DNA of 64,000 nucleotides from NCBI GenBank assembly GCA_002839825.1, contig PGYU01000008.1, positions 60,339 to 124,338 on the forward strand, given 5' to 3'. Positions within the stretch are counted from its first letter, which is position 1; every line of letters starts with the position of its first letter. The stretch comes from Ignavibacteriae bacterium HGW-Ignavibacteriae-1. GTDB lineage: Bacteria > Bacteroidota > Ignavibacteria > Kapaibacteriales > UBA2268. Position numbers and translations under genes: made by a program. Shown piece by piece: positions 56,382 to 64,000 of this stretch. The notes under the pieces are model-generated. The model worked only from the letters and a program-made list of their open reading frames with translations, ran no database searches and was not told where the DNA came from.

Positions 56382-57625
56382 TTTTCTAAAAGTAAATTAT
56401 TTAACATATTTAATGCATAAAAAACTGCCCGATTCCTGATAGCATCACGATTTCCGGGAAATATTTGTTTGAACGACAAAACCCGTTCTTGGGACGCTAA
56501 TCCAAACCAAACAGTACCAACCGGCTTGGAATCAGTCCCGCCGTCGGGACCTGCAATGCCTGTGATTGAAATTCCAATATCCGATTTGAAAATAACACGA
56601 ACATTTTTTGCCATTAATTCGGCTACTTCCTCGCTCACAGCACCATGTTCATCAATTATGGCACTATCAATTCCTAACAATTTCGCCTTGCTATCGTTGG
56701 AATAAGTCATAAATCCGCCAAGGAAAAACGAGGAGCTGCCTGCTAATCTAGTCAATTCGCCACCGAGCAAGCCTGCAGTACAAGATTCGGCAAGCGCCAC
56801 AGTTTTGCCACTCATTATCAATAATTTTGAAATACGCTCAATCATCGGGCTTTCGTCATATGATTGAATATACTTGCCAATTCTAAGTTCGAGATATGCA
56901 ATTGCCTCATTGATTTTTATTTCAGCAGATACAAAATCGCGAGACTGCACAGTGAGTCTCAATCGGACACCATTTGCAGATGGCAAATAAGCGAGTCCCG
57001 ATAAGTTTGGGATATCCTCCGAATTGCCGATTAAATCCGCAAGATAAGATTCGAAAATACCGTAAGTGCGAATTGTTTTGTGGAGTTCAATTTCCGATTT
57101 CGAATTTTCGAGAACGCTTTTGATTTTAGCTTTAAGCGAATTTTCGTAAATGTACTCCATTTCATAGGGTACACCCGGCAAAGCCACAATCATTTTACCG
57201 TTACTTTCGAATAACAAGCCGGGAGCAGTTCCGCTTAAATTAGGCAATGCGACAGCTTTAGCCGGAATATATGCTTGGGCGCGATTTCTCTCAGTGACTG
57301 TTTTACCCTTGCTTTTGAAAAGATAATCAATCGTTTGGTAAACGGAATCTTCGAAAATCATTTCACATTCAAAAAATTGGCAAAGAGCAGTTTTGGTAAT
57401 ATCGTCTTGAGTAGGACCCAATCCACCGGTAATAATCAGCAAATCGCTACTATCGCCCAATCTGCGGATTTCCGGTACAATTTGCGGCAAATTATCAGGG
57501 ATGGATGAATTGGCAATGACCGAAATTCCTAATTGAGTTAATTTCGCTCCGATTGTGGCAGCGTTTGAGTTGACAATTTGACCAATGCAAATCTCAGTTC
57601 CAATTGTAAGAATAGAAGCTTTCAT
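56378..57625 (-). CDS. cinA: CinA-family protein (nicotinamide-nucleotide amidase)
   Basis: A 415-residue two-domain protein. The N-terminal domain is MoCF/COG1058-like (ILTIGTEICIGQIVNSNAAT, then LLIITGGLGPTQDDITK, and VALPGVPYEMEYIYEN). The C-terminal ~160 residues are the CinA/PncC amidase (KTVALAESCTAGLLGGELTR, GGFMTYSNDSKAKLLG, and VGISITGIAGPDGG-type segment read here as IGISITGIAGPDGG). PncC-type enzymes deamidate nicotinamide mononucleotide for NAD recycling. The stop overlaps the start of tsaD by 4 bases. Confidence 0.95.
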   Translation of the reverse strand: MKASILTIGTEICIGQIVNSNAATIGAKLTQLGISVIANSSIPDNLPQIVPEIRRLGDSSDLLIITGGLGPTQDDITKTALCQFFECEMIFEDSVYQTIDYLFKSKGKTVTERNRAQAYIPAKAVALPNLSGTAPGLLFESNGKMIVALPGVPYEMEYIYENSLKAKIKSVLENSKSEIELHKTIRTYGIFESYLADLIGNSEDIPNLSGLAYLPSANGVRLRLTVQSRDFVSAEIKINEAIAYLELRIGKYIQSYDESPMIERISKLLIMSGKTVALAESCTAGLLGGELTRLAGSSSFFLGGFMTYSNDSKAKLLGIDSAIIDEHGAVSEEVAELMAKNVRVIFKSDIGISITGIAGPDGGTDSKPVGTVWFGLASQERVLSFKQIFPGNRDAIRNRAVFYALNMLNNLLLEK

Positions 57626-57657
57626 TCATTTCCAATATAAAAATATAATGACGAATT

Positions 57658-58013
57658 GTCTGAACTATGATTTGTATGATTTTTGGGATTTATTTGATTA
57701 AGACAATGTCTGAACTATGATTTGTATGATTTTGGTGATTAATGTGATTAAGAAGCTCTTAAATTCTTTTATTCATCCGATGACTTGGAATATTCAGATT
57801 AATTGAATTGATTAAAGCTGTGAATTAAAATGCCCGTCAGGTGTTAATATAAACGAAACCTTCCGAAGGTTTCGAACCTTCGGAAGGTTAAGAATTCATA
57901 ATCATAATAATCTAATAAATCATAGTTCAGACAAATAAATCATAGTTCAGACAAAAACTCATAGTTCAGACAAAAACTCATAGTTCAGACAAAAACTCAT
58001 AGTTCAGACAAGG
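57658..58013. repeat. Composite palindromic element, copy 1
   Basis: Ordered parts: two direct copies of GTCTGAACTATGATTTGTAT (57658 and 57708), a ~110-base core (57744-57850, including ATTCATCCGATGACTTGGA and ATGCCCGTCAGGTGT), a double palindrome (57857-57889), and five copies of the reverse complement, TCATAGTTCAGAC (57920, 57940, 57959, 57978, 57997). The two ends are therefore inverted relative to each other. It lies between cinA and the secreted-protein gene at 58039. Nearly the same core recurs at 60.9 kb and, in part, at 63.9 kb. Confidence 0.88.
57857..57889. repeat. Paired 15-nt palindromes forming a 33-nt hairpin
   Basis: AACCTTCCGAAGGTT (C form), spacer TCG, then AACCTTCGGAAGGTT (G form). 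The two are exact reverse complements, so the whole forms a perfect 15-bp stem with a TCG loop. This is the same word as in the 31 kb array. Confidence 0.9.
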
Positions 58014-58038
58014 ATTGTGATGTATTCGCTAAAAAATA

Positions 58039-59166
58039 TTAATTCTCTGGATAAAGCAACTGCGCGGATTCTAATATATAAATTTGGTAGCCCTGCCCGG
58101 GAAGCATTTCGCCTATCATGTTGATTTCGAATGCTGGATAGAAGACGTTCCCTAAGTTATCTTTAGCTATTATTAGATTGTTTTCGGCAACTAATGAAGC
58201 GAGTGCAATTTCAATATTAATTGGATTGTCACGCAAATAGGAAATGATGTTCCAACCGGCATTTAGCGATATTGGTGTCAACTCGGGCATAATTTTCATT
58301 CCGACAATTGACAAGGTTTCGTTTTGTGACATATATACTTGGTAACCATGTTGCACGTTCCAATTACCAATGTCATTAATTCCGAATTCGGGATAATATA
58401 TTTGCCCAACGTTGTTTTTGACAATTACCGTGCTACTTTTTATCTCCGAGAATACTTCTTCCATTGCAGCATTTTCAGCTTCTACGTATGTCGAAATCAT
58501 ATTCCACCCTGTTGTCAGAGCGATGGAATGCAATTCAGGTAATGTCTTGACTTGAAGTATGTAGGAAAAAGCTGAATTTCCTGATGTATTTTCCGCGATA
58601 ATTCGATAATAATAATTCGTAAATGACTTTAAATGTTCGCCGGCATCCGAATATTCGTTGTTTAATCCCGTATAAAGCTGCAAATAAGGTCCTTCCGCAT
58701 CTAATGAGCGAAATAGTTTGTAATTCTCTGCTCCTGCTACATCGTCCCATTCGAGCACAATCTTATGTTGCTCAATTAATGAAGCTCTTAAATTTACAGG
58801 TGTTTCTAATGCATATTTAAACAAAGTATCGAATACAATGCTCGAATGTCCATCAGCGCGGTGACTTGAGTGTAGAGAATTAATTACAGTATCAGATTCG
58901 GCTATTAAAAAAACAACATATGCACTCCCATCAGCACGTCGGCTTGAGTATTGTGTGATGGAAGAATCTGCTCCATTAAGTATGAAACCGATGCAATTGC
59001 TGCCATCAGCACGGAATGCAGCTTTGTGTGCTATCACCGATGTATCAGCATCCGCAATTGTTAGGCGAATCATAGAAGCACCGTCATAATATTCGCCTTC
59101 AAATTGAGCATGAGCCAAAAATGAACTCGCAAAAATGGCTAAGACAATGTAAATAAATGCTTTCAT
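58039..59166 (-). CDS. Secreted repeat protein with fibronectin-III domain and GWNMIS/YPEN module
   Basis: A 375-residue exported protein with a signal peptide (residues 1-20, ending AHAQ). Residues ~35-110 hold three tandem ~27-residue repeats with the core F/R-RADGS-x-IxF followed by D-S/T-x-I. A fibronectin-III-like domain (about 115-205; NLRASLIEQHKIVLEWDDV) follows. The last ~155 residues are the duplicated module also found at the end of the 29053-30942 product: GWNMISTYV ... GQIYYPEFGINDIG, then GWNIISYLRD ... GNVFYPAFEINMIG, ending YPEN. There is no NP-type sorting tail. It lies 16 bases downstream of the FGE-like gene, so the two form an operon. Function unknown. Confidence 0.78.
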   Translation of the reverse strand: MKAFIYIVLAIFASSFLAHAQFEGEYYDGASMIRLTIADADTSVIAHKAAFRADGSNCIGFILNGADSSITQYSSRRADGSAYVVFLIAESDTVINSLHSSHRADGHSSIVFDTLFKYALETPVNLRASLIEQHKIVLEWDDVAGAENYKLFRSLDAEGPYLQLYTGLNNEYSDAGEHLKSFTNYYYRIIAENTSGNSAFSYILQVKTLPELHSIALTTGWNMISTYVEAENAAMEEVFSEIKSSTVIVKNNVGQIYYPEFGINDIGNWNVQHGYQVYMSQNETLSIVGMKIMPELTPISLNAGWNIISYLRDNPINIEIALASLVAENNLIIAKDNLGNVFYPAFEINMIGEMLPGQGYQIYILESAQLLYPEN

Positions 59167-59182
59167 TATTGCCCCGTTTTAT

Positions 59183-60712
59183 CTAATCATCGAATCTAAC
59201 ACATCTGAATCCATACTCTGGATTTCTGGAATCGTATGAAATTTCGGCAAAATGACGTGCTGACACCAGCCAGTAGTTCTCGTACAACATATGATTATAA
59301 GCCCACGAACCACCTCTATAACCGGTACCGGTCAAGTTATCGAATTGCCACTTTTGAAGATTTTCAAATTTCCTGCTGGTCTCAGTCCCGAATGATATGC
59401 AGGCTTCCCAGAGATTGCCACTCATTTCCATAATTCCCCAATAAGTAGCCCCTGCATTCACTCTTTCACCGGCACTTATTTCAGCAAAAATTCCAACCCT
59501 AAAAGGACCTTGGTAACTACCGCTATTATGTCCAAAATGACAATTGCCTCCCAAAAAATTCTCATTACTACAACCCAAATTCCCCGGATTGATTGATTGG
59601 GAGCGAGCATTATCTCCCCAAGCATATTCGCCGGAAATATAAGTTAGAGGACCTCTGCAAGCTTTTTCAAATTCAAGCTCGGTCATTGGTCGTAATCCTG
59701 CCCAAGCTGCGTAATGCAAACCATCTTGAAATTTGAGATAGCTACAAGCAATGTTCTGACCATCACAAGCTTCATTGGGTTCGCCATTTTGATTGTAGTC
59801 GCAGAAGAAAACAATCGGCAAATCGGCATCAACTTCCGCATTGCACCTGATTGCGTTACGGTATTGCATAGTCGTCGTATTCGACATAACGAAAGTGTTA
59901 GTAATCGTGGTCTGCTCCATTATTGTTGTAGAGATTCTCGAAGCTTGCTGCACACGGGTAAGAGTATTAAGAAAATCAACATATTGCTCTTGCGAAATCT
60001 CGTATTTCATGCAATAGAATGACTTATAGCCTGTTGGATAATGAGGGTTGTCGTATGTACCATTGTTATTGAAATCTAAGCCTTCTGTTCCACTGACAGT
60101 AATTCCGACATTTCGAATGGTTTGGTCACCTCCTGATGCTTTGACTATAACAGCATTTTCTGTAATTTTCACGGGGAAATTGTTAGTTGATTGTTTAAAA
60201 CATGCGGGTGAAGAAACATCTCCTAAATAAAAATCCCCTTCGGGCACGTAACACATTTCAATAGCAAAAACAGCCACTCTCATCACATCAAGCTTGATGT
60301 CATCTTTTAAGAAATCATCACCGTAATTCCACTTAAGTTTGACAGAGTTTGAACCGAAATCACCCTTACCTTCATTTGTACGAAAGAAAAAGACCCCTTT
60401 TTGGTCGCTAACTGCTTGAATTGTTGCACCCGTGTCTGCCGAACCGGGAAAATGGGCAGCTGAATTGGGATTTAAACTTGCATGATGCCATTCACCGGAG
60501 CCGGTTTTCTGATATTTGACAAATATCCATGCAGCGTCGTGATTGATGTTGTTTTTCCAAGAATTTTTCCATTCGATGTCAAATTCGACATAAACAAATT
60601 TTTCGGAAATATCCTGACCTGATAGTATCGGGTTTGCAACCTTGATATCGTTTGCTAATCCGCTTGTGAATATGAAAATCGTCATAAAAAAAACAGTAAT
60701 GACCTGATTCAT
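59183..60712 (-). CDS. Secreted FGE-sulfatase (SUMF1)-domain protein
   Basis: A 509-residue exported protein with a signal peptide (residues 1-20). The N-terminal ~160 residues are a beta-rich domain (EFDIEWKNSWKNNINHDAAW). The SUMF1/formylglycine-generating-enzyme-like domain covers about 155-505: MCYVPEGDFYLGD, SFYCMKYEISQEQYVDFLN, HYAAWAGLRPMTELEFEKAC, WGIMEMSGNLWEACIS, and the terminal YGFRCVRFDD. Such domains occur both in true formylglycine-generating enzymes and in many non-catalytic surface or regulatory proteins; the catalytic cysteine pair of FGE is not evident, so I favour the latter. It is upstream of, and co-transcribed with, the GWNMIS/YPEN protein. Confidence 0.85.
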   Translation of the reverse strand: MNQVITVFFMTIFIFTSGLANDIKVANPILSGQDISEKFVYVEFDIEWKNSWKNNINHDAAWIFVKYQKTGSGEWHHASLNPNSAAHFPGSADTGATIQAVSDQKGVFFFRTNEGKGDFGSNSVKLKWNYGDDFLKDDIKLDVMRVAVFAIEMCYVPEGDFYLGDVSSPACFKQSTNNFPVKITENAVIVKASGGDQTIRNVGITVSGTEGLDFNNNGTYDNPHYPTGYKSFYCMKYEISQEQYVDFLNTLTRVQQASRISTTIMEQTTITNTFVMSNTTTMQYRNAIRCNAEVDADLPIVFFCDYNQNGEPNEACDGQNIACSYLKFQDGLHYAAWAGLRPMTELEFEKACRGPLTYISGEYAWGDNARSQSINPGNLGCSNENFLGGNCHFGHNSGSYQGPFRVGIFAEISAGERVNAGATYWGIMEMSGNLWEACISFGTETSRKFENLQKWQFDNLTGTGYRGGSWAYNHMLYENYWLVSARHFAEISYDSRNPEYGFRCVRFDD

Positions 60713-60822
60713 AAATACCTCTAATTTTTGTTAAAAATTATTATACAAGTATTTCAAAAACAAACAAGAATTTCCTAACCCTAAAGTAATCAAATGTTTA
60801 TTTAAAAGCAAATAATTTTTAT

Positions 60823-61080
60823 GCCTGAACTATGATTTATACGATTTTTGTGAGTTGTCTGAACTATGATTTGTATGATGAAAGTGATTAGTGTGATTAA
60901 GAAGCTCTTAAATTCTTTTATTCATCCGATGACTTGGAATATTCAGATTAATTGAATTGATTAAAGCTGTGATGAATTAAAATGCCCGTCAGGTGTAACA
61001 AAGATTAGACGAAACCTTCCGAAGGTTTCGAACCTTCGGAAGGTTAAGAATTCAAATCATAAAAAATCATAGTTTTAGAC
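60823..61080. repeat. Composite palindromic element, copy 2
   Basis: Same order as copy 1: two GTCTGAACTATGATTTGTAT-type copies (60823 degenerate, 60857 intact), the core (60894-60998) with ATTCATCCGATGACTTGGA and ATGCCCGTCAGGTGT, the double palindrome (61013-61045), and one worn inverted end (ATCATAGTTTTAGAC, to 61080). Core identity to copy 1 is almost complete by eye, with a 3-base insertion (GTGATGAATT for GTGAATT). Confidence 0.88.
61013..61045. repeat. Paired 15-nt palindromes, second occurrence
   Basis: C form at 61013-61027, TCG spacer, G form at 61031-61045. Identical in layout to 57857-57889. Confidence 0.9.
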
Positions 61081-61155
61081 TTCGGAAGTCTTTATAATTA
61101 ACTTCAACAAGCTAATTATATTCTTATACTTTAGAAAATTAGACTTCCGAAGTCT
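61077..61155. repeat. Second palindromic word with alternating centre, AGACTTC-S-GAAGTCT
   Basis: G form at 61077-61091 and C form at 61141-61155, separated by 49 AT-rich bases. Same 7+1+7 design and the same CTTC-S-GAAG core as the AACCTTC word. The right copy begins 7 bases past the stop codon of the 61163 gene. Confidence 0.85.
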
Positions 61156-61162
61156 TCATCTG

Positions 61163-63820
61163 TCACATCTTCACAAACATTTGCGTCCGGTTGCCGATAC
61201 GGATGTAATAAACGCCACGAGGGAGATGCTCTACATTCATCCGATGACTTGGAGTCATCGGATGAATTGGTTCGGTAAGAACACATTCACCAAGCGTATT
61301 GTAGATTTTGATTCCTGAACCTTCATCAACCCTACGGTTAACCGTAGGGTTGAGAGTTACGGTTATTTCAAGATATTCCGTTGCGGGATTGGGGTGGATG
61401 GAAAATCCTGAAGTATTAATCATATCTACTGAATTGACTACCATTGATTTGAAATAGCCAGTATTGGACCAAATTGTACTGTCAGTGGAATTGAGGGCTT
61501 TGACTCTCCAGTAATATCGTTCATTGATTGTCAGAAATTTTGCTTTCCATATGCCATGAATGCTTGTAACCGTATCTATGCTTAAAGTTTGGAAAGAAGA
61601 ATCTAAGGACAGTTGAACGCGGTATTTATCGGCATAATCAAGTTGGTTCCAACTCAAATTCAAGTCCATACTCAGGACTTCAATACCAAGTGGAGTTATT
61701 AGCTTAACTTTTGTTTTTTTTGCCCAACGAACTTCAAAGCTCCAAATTTCAGACCAAGGGCTGTAATTTGAACTTGATATGGAAGATCTGACTCTCCAAA
61801 AATACTTTTGATATAATTCTAAGTTTTCCGGTCTGTAATTTTCATTACTTAAGTTTCCTTTGATAGTTAATATTTCAGAAAAGAGTGAATCCTTTGCTAT
61901 TTGAATTTCTATACTGTATTCCACGAATCTATACTTTAAAACTAAACTATCCAAAGGTATCGTTGAATTATTTGGTGGGTTAATTAATTGTGGTGTTTTC
62001 AATGCCTTATAACCACCATTATTTGTTTTTCTAATATTATTATAGTATATCATCCAGCCATTATTTTCATCTGTAAAATAAAGCGATGTAGGCATATTGC
62101 AACCGTTTTCTATGAAATTCCATTTTTCACCACCGTTTGTTGTTTTAAAAAATGTGCAAGTTGCTTCAAACATACTCCAGCCCCAGATTGTGTTGATATC
62201 AAGTATGAAAAAACCTTCAATATTTCTATAATCACTATAGATTGACTCAGATGTTTTGTTTTTTATGTCATATCTGAAAATAGTTCCACCACCACTAATT
62301 AATAAATAATCTTTATCGAAGTATTCAAATCTTGCAAAACCACGTTTGGTGAATTGCCAATCTTTGCCTCCGTTTGTGGTGATCAAAAATACTCCTTCAT
62401 CAGAATAATAATCAACTTCATTCGAACCTAACATATAACCAATGTTTTCGTCAATAAATAATACATCATATAATTCATCTACATCAAATTTAATTACCTC
62501 GAAACTTTCTCCTCCGTTTGACGTTTTAAAGGCGATGCCACCTTTACCTACAATCCATCCGTTATTTTCATCTCTAAAATGGAAACCATCTCTTATCGGG
62601 TAATAAGTCATGTGATATACTTCTCTATAAATATAAGCATCAGGAAGTTTAATTTTCTGCCAATTCTCTCCAAAATCGGTAGATTTCAAAAATGTGGCAC
62701 TGTCGCCCTGAATATATACGGTATTGTTTATAATTTGAATTTTTCTTAAGTTGTGATGAGTTATATCATATCTAAATTCCCACATATCACCACCGTTCGT
62801 AGTTCTCCCGATTAGCCCATCTTCACCGCATACAATTAGCCTTTGGTCATCAATGCCTTTTATATCCCAAATATCCGAATGAGCACCAAAATGCTTGATG
62901 TCCCATGTTTTTCCATTGTCACTTGTGCGATTTAAAATCATCTTATTTGATAAAATGATAAAATCTTGATTTGACAACATTGCTACTTCATAAAGATTTT
63001 CGTCATTAAATTTCTCGTTCAAATACAATTTCCATGTTTTGCCACCATCAACAGTTTTCTCAACACCACTATCCCCTATTTTGAATCCAACATTTTTCGA
63101 TAAAAAACTGAATGTGTAAGCAAGTTTGAATTTATTGACAAAATTCCAAGTTGCACCAAAATCGTCGGTTTTGAAAAGACTATCCTCTTTTGCGCCATAT
63201 CCGATAATACCGTCAATTAATTGAATACTCCAAAATGTATGCTTAGTTTGGTTCCATGTAAGCCCGGCATCAGTGGTTGTAACAAGTGAAAATTTATCTA
63301 ATGCCCAACCATTCATAAGCCCCAAAAATTGCAGGGCATTGAATTCGTAAGAATTGTCATGAGTTAAATGCCATGTTTTGCCACGGTCAACAGTTTTATA
63401 AAGTCCGGCTTGACTCAACCAGAAAATATCTTGACTAAAAAAGTGAATTGAGTTAACCTTCTTGTTTGAAGGTAAAGCAATTTCGCTCCAAGTATCGCCA
63501 CCATCTTCAGTAATGAATAGATTGTGTGTTGAAGAATTTTGAGATGCTGATATAAAACCAATCTTTTCATCAAGAAATTTTGCAAAATTCAAGGTTTTGA
63601 AATCAAAAATTTCTTGAGAAAACCAAGTCTTACCACTATCAGTAGATTTTAAAAGTTCTACTCGAGTTTCATGAGCATTCAACATCCAGCCTGTGCTTTC
63701 ATTTACGAATTGCAAATTCTGAAGTTCATACTTCAGTTGATTGTACGAATATGGTGGCTCGGCAGCAACCAAAGCAACACTAATGCTCATCATAACTATA
63801 AAAGTAAAAATCGTTTTCAT
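61163..63820 (-). CDS. Secreted Ycf48/BNR-like propeller protein with T9SS sorting domain
   Basis: An 885-residue exported protein with a signal peptide (residues 1-20). Residues ~25-620 contain more than ten Ycf48/Asp-box-type repeats (STDSGKTWFSQE, TEDGGDTWSEI, TVDRGKTWHLT, TSDNGKTWDIK, TTNGGDMWEFR). Two fibronectin-III-like domains (about 630-800; KYFWRVRSSIS, RYYWRVKAL) follow. The last ~75 residues are a Por-type sorting domain (FSIHPNPATEYLEITVTL ... GVYYIRIGNRTQMFVKM). Inside this domain two DNA palindromes are translated in frame, giving NPTVNRRVD (about 823-832) and IHPMTPSHRMN (852-862). The start ATG is at 63820. Probably a surface protein; no catalytic motif seen. Confidence 0.88.
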   Translation of the reverse strand: MKTIFTFIVMMSISVALVAAEPPYSYNQLKYELQNLQFVNESTGWMLNAHETRVELLKSTDSGKTWFSQEIFDFKTLNFAKFLDEKIGFISASQNSSTHNLFITEDGGDTWSEIALPSNKKVNSIHFFSQDIFWLSQAGLYKTVDRGKTWHLTHDNSYEFNALQFLGLMNGWALDKFSLVTTTDAGLTWNQTKHTFWSIQLIDGIIGYGAKEDSLFKTDDFGATWNFVNKFKLAYTFSFLSKNVGFKIGDSGVEKTVDGGKTWKLYLNEKFNDENLYEVAMLSNQDFIILSNKMILNRTSDNGKTWDIKHFGAHSDIWDIKGIDDQRLIVCGEDGLIGRTTNGGDMWEFRYDITHHNLRKIQIINNTVYIQGDSATFLKSTDFGENWQKIKLPDAYIYREVYHMTYYPIRDGFHFRDENNGWIVGKGGIAFKTSNGGESFEVIKFDVDELYDVLFIDENIGYMLGSNEVDYYSDEGVFLITTNGGKDWQFTKRGFARFEYFDKDYLLISGGGTIFRYDIKNKTSESIYSDYRNIEGFFILDINTIWGWSMFEATCTFFKTTNGGEKWNFIENGCNMPTSLYFTDENNGWMIYYNNIRKTNNGGYKALKTPQLINPPNNSTIPLDSLVLKYRFVEYSIEIQIAKDSLFSEILTIKGNLSNENYRPENLELYQKYFWRVRSSISSSNYSPWSEIWSFEVRWAKKTKVKLITPLGIEVLSMDLNLSWNQLDYADKYRVQLSLDSSFQTLSIDTVTSIHGIWKAKFLTINERYYWRVKALNSTDSTIWSNTGYFKSMVVNSVDMINTSGFSIHPNPATEYLEITVTLNPTVNRRVDEGSGIKIYNTLGECVLTEPIHPMTPSHRMNVEHLPRGVYYIRIGNRTQMFVKM
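61235..61267. repeat. Palindrome inside coding sequence (ATTCATCCGATGACT word)
   Basis: Perfect 15-bp arms (61235-61249 and 61253-61267) with a TGG loop, in frame in the sorting domain of the 61163 gene (residues 852-862). One arm equals the ATTCATCCGATGACTTGG word in the cores of the composite elements at 57.8, 60.9 and 63.98 kb. Confidence 0.9.
61326..61353. repeat. 28-bp perfect palindrome inside coding sequence
   Basis: No loop; the half-site is TCAACCCTACGGTT. It is translated in frame as part of the sorting domain (residues ~823-832). It shares ACCCTACGG with the intergenic hairpin at 47923. Confidence 0.92.
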
Positions 63821-63847
63821 TTTTCAATACCTTTAATTTTCTTTTTT

Positions 63848-63855
63848 CAAATTTA
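63848..63855 (-). promoter_or_regulatory. Possible -7 box of the 61163 gene
   Basis: Minus-strand TAAATTTG, matching TAnnTTTG, 28 bases upstream of the ATG at 63820. No clearly placed -33 element. Confidence 0.35.
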
Positions 63856-63920
63856 CAACACTCTATAATATATATAACACATCAACATGAAATTTATCTC
63901 AGGGAATGTTTAAAAATATT

Positions 63921-64000
63921 GTCTGAACTATGATTTGTTTGATTTAAGTGATTAGTGTGATTAAGAAGCTCTTAAATTCTTTTATTCATCCGATGACTTG
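63921..64000. repeat. Composite palindromic element, copy 3 (cut by the right edge)
   Basis: One GTCTGAACTATGATTTGTTT copy (63921), then AGTGATTAGTGTGATTAAG and the core as far as ATTCATCCGATGACTTG, where the window ends. Same orientation as copies 1 and 2. Confidence 0.85.

Noticed and set aside
57920..58013. Five ~19-bp repeats as a CRISPR or iteron array
   Set aside because: Almost no spacer, and the unit is simply the reverse complement of the other end of the composite element.
1..64000. tRNA and rRNA genes
   Set aside because: I looked for T-loop-like GTTCGAATC patterns and cloverleaf arms in the gaps; the only GAACC-type hits are the palindromic words.

Overview
This AT-rich window looks like a chromosome segment from a Bacteroidota/FCB-group bacterium, possibly in the Ignavibacteria/Kapabacteria neighbourhood; I infer the phylum and cannot fix it. 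The evidence is a PorU sortase next to a PorV barrel (type IX secretion), at least four large secreted proteins ending in Por-type sorting domains, a TonB-dependent receptor, several TAnnTTTG promoter boxes, and many genes without a clear Shine-Dalgarno. I found no tRNA, rRNA, CRISPR array or insertion-sequence transposase.

Layout. 0-2.2 kb: start of ftsQ (cut by the left edge) and a MATE exporter. 2.2-13.8 kb: two restriction-modification loci, a single-chain type IIG/ISP-like enzyme with an Abi/HEPN-like partner and an MvaI/BcnI-like nuclease with a C5 methyltransferase; recG, a UDP-glucuronate decarboxylase gene and an ABC half-exporter lie between them. 13.9-23.1 kb: a FecA-like receptor with an operator-like palindrome over its promoter box, a divergent methionine gamma-lyase-family enzyme, a BNR/T9SS protein, and a hemerythrin/PAS (DUF438) plus DUF1858-DUF2249 pair. 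23.1-27.9 kb: pyk and two tandem class V aminotransferase genes made by a ~1.7 kb duplication that also copied the first codons of pyk. 28-34 kb: three secreted surface proteins and two dense palindrome regions. 34-44.5 kb: an MscS channel, a lone nuoC, a TPR histidine kinase, a malic enzyme-phosphotransacetylase fusion, purine nucleoside phosphorylase, and gmd-fcl for GDP-L-fucose. 44.5-53.4 kb: a T9SS-targeted subtilase, porU and porV. 53.5-57.6 kb: an SDR, a DUF5714 protein, tsaD and cinA. 57.6-64 kb: secreted-protein genes separated by three copies of one composite palindromic element.

How the parts fit. The surface proteins at 17.8, 31.2, 44.5 and 61.2 kb carry the tail that PorU/PorV (48.2-53.4 kb) recognise and process. 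Two more (29.1 and 58.0 kb) lack that tail and share a different duplicated C-terminal module ending in YPEN, a candidate undescribed sorting or anchoring domain. gmd-fcl and the UDP-glucuronate decarboxylase supply sugars for surface glycans.

The most unusual signal is a system of palindromic words. A 15-nt palindrome occurs with its centre base alternating G,C,G,C,G,C, so neighbouring copies are exact reverse complements. Pairs of these sit inside a larger composite element repeated between secreted-protein genes. Two further palindromes lie in frame inside the sorting domain of one secreted protein, recalling the Rickettsia palindromic elements.
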